Part shown: in pieces, positions 7,977 through 12,646 of the stretch | Position numbering within the stretch: the first letter of the stretch is position 1 | Layout of the letters: every line of letters begins with the position of its first letter | Origin: Gammaproteobacteria bacterium | GTDB taxonomy: Bacteria; Pseudomonadota; Gammaproteobacteria; S144-34 | Length of the DNA stretch: 12,646 nucleotides | Direction of reading: 5' to 3' | NCBI GenBank assembly: GCA_015494165.1 | Contig: WGBS01000212.1 | Coordinates: 1 to 12,646, forward strand | Notes under the pieces: model-generated | Seen by the model: the letters and a program-made list of their open reading frames with translations, nothing else | The model's database searches: none | What the model was told of the DNA's origin: nothing | Position numbers and translations under genes: made by a program

Positions 7977-9263
7977 ATGAGCACCGCACGCAGGCTCTAC
8001 ACCGCCGCCCTGTGGGGCCTGGCGCCGCTCGCGCTCGGGCGGCTGTGGCTGCGCGGGACGCGCATGCCGGCCTACCGCGAGCGCATCGGCGAGCGCCTCG
8101 GCCGCACACCGCCGCGCACGGGGCCCCCCGCGGTCTGGGTGCACGCGGTCTCGGTCGGCGAGGTGCAGGCGGCGCTGCCGCTCATCGAGCGCCTGCGGCG
8201 CGAGCTGCCGGGCCTGCCGCTGGTGGTGACCACGGTCACGCCCACGGGCTCGGAGCGCGTGCGCGAGCGCCTCGGCTCCGCGGTGCACCACTGCTACCTG
8301 CCCTACGACCTGCCGGCGGCGGTGGGGCGCTTCCTCGAGCGCGTGCGTCCGGCCGTCGGCGTGATCATGGAGACCGAGCTCTGGCCGAACCTGTACGCCG
8401 CCTGCGAGGCGCGCGGCGTGCCGGTGGTGGTGGCGAACGCGCGGCTGTCGCCGCGCTCCTGGCGCGGCTACCGCCGCCTCGGGCGGCTGGCGCGCGAGAC
8501 GCTGCGGCGCGTGACGGTGGTGGCGGCGCAGAGCGAGGCCGACGCCGAACGCTTCCGCGCCCTGGGCGCGCGTCCTGAGCGCGTGCACGTGACGGGCAGC
8601 CTCAAGTTCGATCTCGCCACGCCCGCGAGCCTCGTCGAGAGCGGCGAGGCCCTGCGCCGCGTGTGGGGCCCGAACCGGCCCGTGTGGGTGGCGGGCAGCA
8701 CCCACGAGGGCGAGGAGGAGGCGGCGCTCGCCGCCCACCGGGCCCTGCTGGCGCGCTGGCCCGAGGCGCTGCTCGTGCTGGTGCCGCGGCGGCCCGAGCG
8801 CTTCGAGCGCGTCGCCGCCCTCGTGCGCCGCGCCGGATTCCGGCTCGCGCGCCGCAGCGCCAATGCCTGGGACGGGCGCGCGCAGGTGCTGCTCGGCGAC
8901 ACCATGGGCGAGCTCAGGCTCTTCTACGCCGCCGCCGACGCCGCCTTCGTCGGCGGCAGCCTCGTGCCCCACGGCGGCCACAACCCGCTCGAGGCTGCGG
9001 CCCTCGGCCGCCCCGTGGCCTACGGCCCCCACACCTTCAACTTCGACGAGATCGCGCGCCTGCTGGTCGAGGAGGGCGCCGCGCGGCGCGTGCGCGACGC
9101 CGGCGAGCTCGCCGCCACGCTCGCCGGCTGGCTCGCCGACGCCGCCGCGCGCACCGCCGCGGGCGAGCGCGGCCGCCTCGCCGTGGCCCGCAACCGCGGC
9201 GCGCTCGACCGCCTCTGGACGCTGCTCGCGCCCCTCCTGCCGCGCGCTCAGCCCTCGGGATAG
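7977..9263 (+). CDS. waaA: 3-deoxy-D-manno-octulosonic acid (Kdo) transferase
   Basis: Membrane-associated GT30 enzyme that transfers Kdo from CMP-Kdo to lipid IVA, the step that precedes LpxL and heptosylation. The 428 residues begin with a hydrophobic anchor (about 8-24). They continue with WVHAVSVGEVQAALPLI (54-70, containing the catalytic-region Glu62), TTVTPTGS, METELWPN, GSLKFD, AGSTHEGEE, and the donor-site stretch GGSLVPHGGHNPLEAAALG followed by YGPHTFNF. The ATG at 7977 lies 23 bases after hldD, with only a weak GGCGG upstream; start and length agree with E. coli WaaA (about 425). Third gene of hldE-hldD-waaA. Its 3' end overlaps the convergent hemerythrin gene by 16 bases. Whether it adds one or two Kdo units cannot be told. 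Confidence 0.97.
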   Translation: MSTARRLYTAALWGLAPLALGRLWLRGTRMPAYRERIGERLGRTPPRTGPPAVWVHAVSVGEVQAALPLIERLRRELPGLPLVVTTVTPTGSERVRERLGSAVHHCYLPYDLPAAVGRFLERVRPAVGVIMETELWPNLYAACEARGVPVVVANARLSPRSWRGYRRLGRLARETLRRVTVVAAQSEADAERFRALGARPERVHVTGSLKFDLATPASLVESGEALRRVWGPNRPVWVAGSTHEGEEEAALAAHRALLARWPEALLVLVPRRPERFERVAALVRRAGFRLARRSANAWDGRAQVLLGDTMGELRLFYAAADAAFVGGSLVPHGGHNPLEAAALGRPVAYGPHTFNFDEIARLLVEEGAARRVRDAGELAATLAGWLADAAARTAAGERGRLAVARNRGALDRLWTLLAPLLPRAQPSG

Positions 9264-9757
9264 GCCACGCCGCGGCGCGCGGCCATGGCGCGCCCGAGGG
9301 CCTCGAGATCCTCCGGCCGCAGCAGGCGGCGTGCGGCGGGCAGGAGCTCGGCGTCCTCGAGCGCCACGTGCGCCTCGGAGCGCTCGCACCACTCGGCGGC
9401 CGCGCGGCGCCAGGCGGCGTCGCGGCCCGCTTCTTCGGGCTCGAGGCCCGGCGCCACCTGCGCCCACAGCCGCTCGAGCGCGCGGTGGTCGGCGGCGAGC
9501 CGCGCGAGCAGCGCCTCGAGCCCGGGGTCGCGGCGGCGCAGGCGCGGGAACAGGTCCTCCTCCTCGTCGGCGTGGTGGTCGCGGCCGGCGGTGTCGAAGT
9601 AGGTGCGCACGCGCACCGCGGCCGCGGCGTCGAAGGACGCCCCGGGCGCGGCCAGCGCGCGCAGCGCCGCGGTGAAGCGGCGGATGCGCCCGTGGCAGGC
9701 GGCGAGCAGGTCGAGAGGGCGGTCGAAGCCCGGGGCCGCGGCCCCCGGCAGGATCAG
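9248..9757 (-). CDS. Hemerythrin HHE-domain protein, apparent CTG start
   Basis: Small cytoplasmic four-helix-bundle protein (169 residues from 9757) with the spacing of a di-iron hemerythrin domain. Likely metal ligands are His22 in ACHGRIR, His61/His62 and Glu66 in HHADEEEDLFP, His91 in ADHRALERLW, and His130 and Glu134 in HVALEDAELLP. Such proteins bind O2 or NO, or act in redox or iron sensing; its role is unknown. No ATG, GTG or TTG lies between the upstream stop and the first ligand helix. A CTG at 9757 overlaps that stop as CTGA and has AAGGAGG four bases before it, and the N-terminus it gives (LPGAAAPGFDRPLDLL) resembles the usual start of this subfamily. The alternative is an ATG at 9820 (190 residues) that overlaps the hydrolase gene by 67 bases and gives an Arg/Pro/Gly-rich leader. 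Last gene of the tolC operon. Confidence 0.85.
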   Translation of the reverse strand: MILPGAAAPGFDRPLDLLAACHGRIRRFTAALRALAAPGASFDAAAAVRVRTYFDTAGRDHHADEEEDLFPRLRRRDPGLEALLARLAADHRALERLWAQVAPGLEPEEAGRDAAWRRAAAEWCERSEAHVALEDAELLPAARRLLRPEDLEALGRAMAARRGVAYPEG

Positions 9758-10326
9758 GCCCCCTCCTTGAGGAGCGCGCTCACCGCGCGGAAGGCCTCGT
9801 GGCGGGCGTCGCGCAGCCATTCGAACAGCACCGACTCGTGGTTGGTGACCACCACGCCCTCGGCGCGCAGGCGCGCGAGGGCGTTGGCGGCGTGGGCGGG
9901 GTCGCGCGAGCACACCGCGTCCTCGACCACGTGGACCTCGAGGCCGAGGTCGAGCAGCTCGAGCGCGGTCTGCAGCACGCACACGTGTGCCTCCATCCCG
10001 GCAAGCACCACCTGGCGGCGCGGCTCGGCGCACACGGCCTCGCGGAAGGCGGCCTCGGCGCAGCACGAGAAGCCGGTCTTCGCGACGGGCGCGGTGCCGG
10101 GCGGCAGGAGCGCGGCGAGCGCGGGCTCGGTGGGGCCGAGGCCCTTCGGGTACTGCTCGGTCAGGTGCACCGGAACCCCGAGCCTGTGGGCGGCGCGCAC
10201 GAGCCTGCCCGTCGTGCGCAGCACGCGCTCGCGGTCCTCGGGGCGCATGGCCGCGGCGAGGCGCTGCTGCACGTCCACCACCGCGAGGCGGCTCGCCTCG
10301 GCGCGGCACAGCCGCGGGGCGCTCAC
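9754..10326 (-). CDS. ISOC-type isochorismatase-like cysteine hydrolase
   Basis: Predicted cytoplasmic hydrolase of the isochorismatase-like superfamily (190 residues) with an Asp-Lys-Cys triad: Asp18 in AVVDVQ, Lys83 in VAKTGFSC and Cys116 in GMEAHVCVLQTALELL. The stretch LTEQYPKGLGPTEPAL (55-70) is characteristic of the ISOC1/ISOC2 subgroup, whose substrate is poorly known; it is not the EntB/DhbB isochorismatase of siderophore synthesis, and no siderophore gene is near. The protein carries several other cysteines (Cys7, Cys88, Cys89, Cys99, Cys139). Its GTG start at 10326 overlaps the tolC stop as GTGA, and its stop overlaps the hemerythrin start. A role in cell-envelope export is not implied by the family; co-transcription with tolC is the only link. 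Confidence 0.9.
   Translation of the reverse strand: MSAPRLCRAEASRLAVVDVQQRLAAAMRPEDRERVLRTTGRLVRAAHRLGVPVHLTEQYPKGLGPTEPALAALLPPGTAPVAKTGFSCCAEAAFREAVCAEPRRQVVLAGMEAHVCVLQTALELLDLGLEVHVVEDAVCSRDPAHAANALARLRAEGVVVTNHESVLFEWLRDARHEAFRAVSALLKEGA
9762..9768 (-). promoter_or_regulatory. Strong Shine-Dalgarno site for the hemerythrin gene
   Basis: On the minus strand this reads AAGGAGG, near-perfect complementarity to the 16S rRNA tail. It lies inside the last codons of the cysteine hydrolase gene and four bases before the CTG at 9757. No conventional start codon lies within its range, which is why it decides for CTG. Confidence 0.6.
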
Positions 10327-11645
10327 GGCGTGCGCTCGCGCAGCAGCGCGCTCACCGCGGCGACGTCGGCCGGCGAGAGGATGCCGGCCGCGCGGCGCAG
10401 GCGCAGGCCGTTGAGCAGGTAGTCGTAGCGCGCGCGCGCGAAGTCGCGCCGCGCCCGGTGCAGATCACGCTGGGCGTTGAGCACGTCGACGATGGTGCGG
10501 GTGCCGGCCTCGAAGCCGGCCTCGGTGGCCTCGAGCGCGGTCTCGGCCGAGACGACCGCGCGGCGCAGGGCCTCCACGCGGCTGATCGCGGTGAGCACCC
10601 CACGGTAGGCGTCGCGCACGGCGCGCGTGGTCCTGCGCCGGGCGAGCTCGAGGCGGTTGCGCGCCTCGGCCGCGCGCTCGGCGGCCTCGCGCGTGGCCGA
10701 GACCACGGCGCCGCCCGCGTAGATGGGCACCTGGAGCTGCAGCGCGACCGTGCTGTCGAGGCGCTTGACCTTGGCGATGCCGCCGAAGTTGAGGTCCTCG
10801 TAGGCATGGCTCGCCACCAGGTCGAGGGTGGGCAGGTGCCCGGCGCGCTGGCGCCGGATCTCCTCGCGCGCCGCTTCGAGGGCGCGGCGCGCGGCCTCGA
10901 GCTCGGGGTTGCGCTCGGTCGCGGTCGCCACCCAGGCGTCCATGGCCTCGGGCTCGGGGCGCGCGAGGGGCAGGTCCGCGGGGGCGTCGGCCAGCTCGCG
11001 GTGGGTCTCGCCCGTGATCTCGGCGAGCGCCTCGACGGCGCTGTCGAGGGCGTTGGCGGCCGCGATCTCTGCCGCCACCGCCTGGTCGTGGCGCGCCTCG
11101 GCCTCGCGCACGTCGGTGACCGCGACGAGCCCGACCTCGAAGCGCCTGCGCGCCTGCGCGAGCTGGTGGGCGATGGCCGCCTTCTCGCTGCGGGCGAAGT
11201 CGAGGTCAGCGCGCGCGGCGAGCACGGCGAAGTAGCGCTCGGCCACCCGCAGCAGCAGGTCCTGCTCGGCGACGGCGAGCTCGGCGCCGGCGCGCGCCAC
11301 CTCTGCGTCGGCCTGCCGCAGCGCGATCCAGCGGTCGCGCCGGAACAGCGGCTGCGTCAGGCTCAGGGTGTAGCGATAGTTGTTGTAGGCGGCGTCGTTT
11401 CCCTTTCCGCTGCGGTCGCGCAGCCAGGTGCGGCTGGCATCGGCGCCGAAGCCGACCTCCGGCAGCAGCGCGGCCTTCGCCTGGGGGCGGCGCTCGATGG
11501 CCGCGTGATAGGCGGCCCGCGCCGCGGCGAGCTCGGCGTCGCGCTCCTGGGCGAGGCGCGCCAGGGCGGCGAGGTCCACGGCCTGCGCCGGGAGCGCCAG
11601 CAGGGCCAGCACGGCGGCGGCTGTTGCGCGTGCGAGCGTGCTCAC
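10323..11645 (-). CDS. tolC: TolC-family outer-membrane efflux/type I secretion channel
   Basis: Outer-membrane trimeric channel protein of the TolC/OEP family (440 residues), which joins inner-membrane pumps or type I secretion systems to the exterior. A signal peptide is visible: hydrophobic core at about 9-20 and a likely cut after A20-Q21-A22. The mature chain has the two expected OEP repeats (about 30-235 and 240-430), rich in Ala/Glu/Arg coiled-coil helices, with strand-like segments at YRYTLSLTQPLF and VALQLQVPIYAGG and the family motif GTRTIVDVLNAQRDL. The GTG at 11645 overlaps the stop of the methyltransferase gene as GTGA. Linkage to a Pcm-like gene, with waaA and thiC nearby, matches the tolC locus known in Pseudomonas-like bacteria. 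No pump or fusion protein is in the window, so the partner is unknown. Confidence 0.93.
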   Translation of the reverse strand: MSTLARATAAAVLALLALPAQAVDLAALARLAQERDAELAAARAAYHAAIERRPQAKAALLPEVGFGADASRTWLRDRSGKGNDAAYNNYRYTLSLTQPLFRRDRWIALRQADAEVARAGAELAVAEQDLLLRVAERYFAVLAARADLDFARSEKAAIAHQLAQARRRFEVGLVAVTDVREAEARHDQAVAAEIAAANALDSAVEALAEITGETHRELADAPADLPLARPEPEAMDAWVATATERNPELEAARRALEAAREEIRRQRAGHLPTLDLVASHAYEDLNFGGIAKVKRLDSTVALQLQVPIYAGGAVVSATREAAERAAEARNRLELARRRTTRAVRDAYRGVLTAISRVEALRRAVVSAETALEATEAGFEAGTRTIVDVLNAQRDLHRARRDFARARYDYLLNGLRLRRAAGILSPADVAAVSALLRERTP

Positions 11646-12304
11646 AGCACGAAGCGGCGCGGGCGCCGCGCGTTGAGCAGGGGAGGGATGGCCGTCTCGA
11701 ACAGGTCCTCGCGCGACCAGGCGTCGTCCGCCACGCGCGTGTAGAGGCGCGCCTCCATCACCGGCGGCTCGCCCACGATCACGAACAGGCGCCCTCCCAC
11801 TGCGAGCTGCTCCTGGAAGGCGGGCTCCATCTCCGGCAGCGATCCGGTGACCGCGATCACGTCGTAGGGCGCGTGCCGTTCCCAGCCGCGCGCGGCGTCG
11901 CCCGTCTCGAGCACGACCTCCCCGATGCCGAGGGCCGCGAGGCGCTCGCCGGCGCGCTGGCGGAAGTCCTCGAAAATCTCCACGCTGTGGACGCGGCCGC
12001 CGAGACGGGCGAGGCAGGCGGTGACGTAGCCGCTGCCGGTGCCGACCTCGAGCACCCGCTCGCCGGGACGCACGTCGAGGGCCTGGAGCATGCGCGCCTC
12101 GACCTTGGGCGTCATCATCGCCTGCTCGTGGCCCAGCGGGATGTTGAGGTCGGCGTAGGCGAGGCGCCGGTAGCGCTCCGGCACGAAGTGCTCGCGCGGC
12201 AGCTCGCCGAGCACGTCGAGCACGCGCTGGTCCAGCACCTCCCACGGGCGGACCTGCTGCTCGACCATGTTGCGGCGCGCCTTCTCGTAGTCGAACTCCG
12301 TCAT
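11642..12304 (-). CDS. Pcm-like protein-L-isoaspartate O-methyltransferase family protein
   Basis: SAM-dependent methyltransferase of the PCMT family (220 residues), which in classical form repairs isoaspartyl residues in aged proteins. Motif I, VLEVGTGSGYVTACLA (84-99), binds SAM; VHSVEIFEDF (105-114) carries the ribose-binding acidic residue. The start MTEFDYEKARRNMVEQQVRPW is typical of the tolC-linked group. The ATG at 12304 has GGGAGG four bases upstream; an in-frame start at 12337 would add 11 residues. Odd points compared with E. coli Pcm are TGSLPEME where Pcm has TAAPPE, and MMTPKVEARM in place of SQPYIVARM, so true repair activity is uncertain. First gene of a four-gene operon; the GTGA overlap couples it to tolC. 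Confidence 0.88.
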   Translation of the reverse strand: MTEFDYEKARRNMVEQQVRPWEVLDQRVLDVLGELPREHFVPERYRRLAYADLNIPLGHEQAMMTPKVEARMLQALDVRPGERVLEVGTGSGYVTACLARLGGRVHSVEIFEDFRQRAGERLAALGIGEVVLETGDAARGWERHAPYDVIAVTGSLPEMEPAFQEQLAVGGRLFVIVGEPPVMEARLYTRVADDAWSREDLFETAIPPLLNARRPRRFVL

Positions 12305-12330
12305 GGCTCCTCCCTCGCACGCCGGACGGG

Positions 12331-12344
12331 GCCGCAAAAGCGGC
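12331..12344. repeat. Small hairpin in the pcm-like 5' leader
   Basis: GCCGC (12331-12335) and GCGGC (12340-12344) flank the loop AAAA. On the minus strand this stem lies between the proposed -10 box and the SD of the methyltransferase gene, so it would form in the 5' end of the operon message. It could stabilise the leader or be chance. Confidence 0.35.
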
Positions 12345-12349
12345 TACAA

Positions 12350-12378
12350 AGCCTAAGGCCTGCCCCGCCGCCAGGCAA
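12350..12378 (-). promoter_or_regulatory. Possible sigma-70 promoter of the pcm-tolC operon
   Basis: On the minus strand TTGCCT (12378-12373) and TAGGCT (12355-12350) are 17 bases apart. Matches to TTGACA and TATAAT are 4/6 and 3/6, modest but with ideal spacing and no better candidate in the gap. Transcription would start near 12343, about 40 bases before the ATG at 12304. Confidence 0.35.
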
Positions 12379-12429
12379 ACGCCGCGCGGGCGGACCCCAC
12401 GCGTGCCGTAGGTGTTTGTCGCGCAAGGC

Positions 12430-12458
12430 TTGTCGCGGACCGCCCCATGGGCTAAGTT
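12430..12458 (+). promoter_or_regulatory. Possible sigma-70 promoter of thiC
   Basis: TTGTCG (12430-12435) and TAAGTT (12453-12458) are separated by exactly 17 bases. The predicted start near 12465 falls two bases before the first P1 base of the TPP riboswitch, which is what an aptamer-led message needs and raises confidence over the modest box scores. Confidence 0.5.
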
Positions 12459-12466
12459 TGGGCGGC

Positions 12467-12552
12467 GAAGCGGGGGTGCCTCGGCCCGCGGGGCCGGGGC
12501 TGAGAGATACCCTTTGAACCTGACCCGGGTAATGCCGGCGGAGGGAAGCTTC
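12467..12552 (+). promoter_or_regulatory. TPP (THI-box) riboswitch
   Basis: Thiamine pyrophosphate aptamer controlling thiC. P1 is GAAGC (12467-12471) with GCTTC (12548-12552). P3 is a long GC stem (12479-12487 with 12491-12499). The invariant CTGAGA is at 12500-12505. ACCCTTTGAACCTGA (12509-12523), P5 as CCGG/GTAATG/CCGG (12525-12538) and GAGGGAA (12541-12547) complete the consensus. In Gram-negative bacteria this class usually works on translation by hiding the ribosome site. Here the downstream leader is C-rich (12573-12587) and could pair with the GAGGGGG before the ATG, which agrees with that mode; no T-run terminator is seen. Confidence 0.96.
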
Positions 12553-12609
12553 AGGTCCACCCGACCTTCCCGCCTCCCCCAGCCCCCGGAACCACCCAGG
12601 CCTGCCGTC

Positions 12610-12616
12610 GAGGGGG
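12610..12616 (+). promoter_or_regulatory. thiC ribosome binding site, likely riboswitch target
   Basis: GAGGGGG lies six bases before the ATG at 12623. C-runs at 12576-12580 and 12583-12587 in the leader are complementary to its G-run, a plausible basis for TPP-dependent masking. The pairing is inferred, not computed. Confidence 0.5.
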
Positions 12617-12622
12617 TGTGAG

Positions 12623-12646
12623 ATGAGCGCGATCGCCGACGATCTG
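12623..12646 (+). CDS. thiC: Probable thiC, first eight codons (cut by window end)
   Basis: Only MSAIADDL is visible before the window ends. The identity as phosphomethylpyrimidine synthase, the radical-SAM enzyme that makes the HMP-P moiety of thiamine from AIR, rests on three points: the TPP riboswitch directly upstream, the MSAI-type start seen in many ThiC proteins, and the known closeness of thiC and tolC in Gammaproteobacteria. The GAGGGGG site six bases upstream sets the start. Another thiamine gene is possible but less likely. It is divergent from the pcm-like operon. Confidence 0.65.

Noticed and set aside
7920..9467. A long minus-strand frame opposite waaA
   Set aside because: It is an Arg/Ala/His-rich translation of the strand opposite waaA with no recognisable motif, a GC-driven shadow.
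9754..10326. Siderophore isochorismatase (EntB-like)
   Set aside because: The motifs fit the ISOC subgroup and there is no carrier domain or siderophore gene nearby.
10323..12560. A single long frame that would fuse a large N-terminal extension to the TolC protein
   Set aside because: The extension is out-of-frame shadow of the methyltransferase gene; the signal peptide starting at 11645 marks the true N-terminus.

Overview
This window comes from a very GC-rich Gram-negative bacterium. The fused HldE, the waaA and tolC/thiC neighbourhoods and an HX4E-type LpxL suggest a Gammaproteobacterium, perhaps of the Chromatiales/Ectothiorhodospiraceae sort; the lineage is inference. Most of the window codes for the inner core and lipid A part of lipopolysaccharide (LPS). 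The right end holds a tolC operon and the TPP-riboswitch leader and first codons of a probable thiC.

Layout. (1) 105-2409, plus strand: a GT9 heptosyltransferase-like gene and an O-antigen ligase/polymerase-like membrane protein. By eye this part is clearly poorer in GC (roughly 55-60%) than the rest (roughly 72-78%) and looks like an exchangeable LPS segment. (2) 2395-5491, minus strand: lpxL (late acyltransferase), a second GT9 heptosyltransferase and a GT4 glycosyltransferase, read in that order and joined by 4-base GTGA and ATGA overlaps. (3) 5573-9263, plus strand: hldE, hldD (joined by ATGA) and waaA. These make ADP-L-glycero-D-manno-heptose and attach Kdo to lipid A, which the heptosyltransferases then extend. 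An 81-bp divergent gap separates groups 2 and 3. (4) 9248-12304, minus strand: a Pcm-like methyltransferase, a TolC-family outer-membrane channel, an ISOC-type cysteine hydrolase and a hemerythrin-domain protein, again joined by 4-base overlaps (GTGA, GTGA, and apparently CTGA). (5) 12305-12646: a divergent control region, a well-formed TPP riboswitch and the first eight codons of a probable thiC.

The window is extremely compact. Two pairs of convergent genes overlap at their 3' ends (2395-2409 and 9248-9263), six gene junctions are 4-base stop/start overlaps, and no intrinsic terminator is evident. I found no RNA gene, CRISPR array, IS element or phage gene, and no clearly new system. The points most worth a second look are the sharp composition step at 2395-2409, the apparent CTG start of the hemerythrin gene, the uncommon pairing of an ISOC-type hydrolase with a hemerythrin protein behind tolC, and a low-complexity C-terminal tail on LpxL that contains an inverted repeat.
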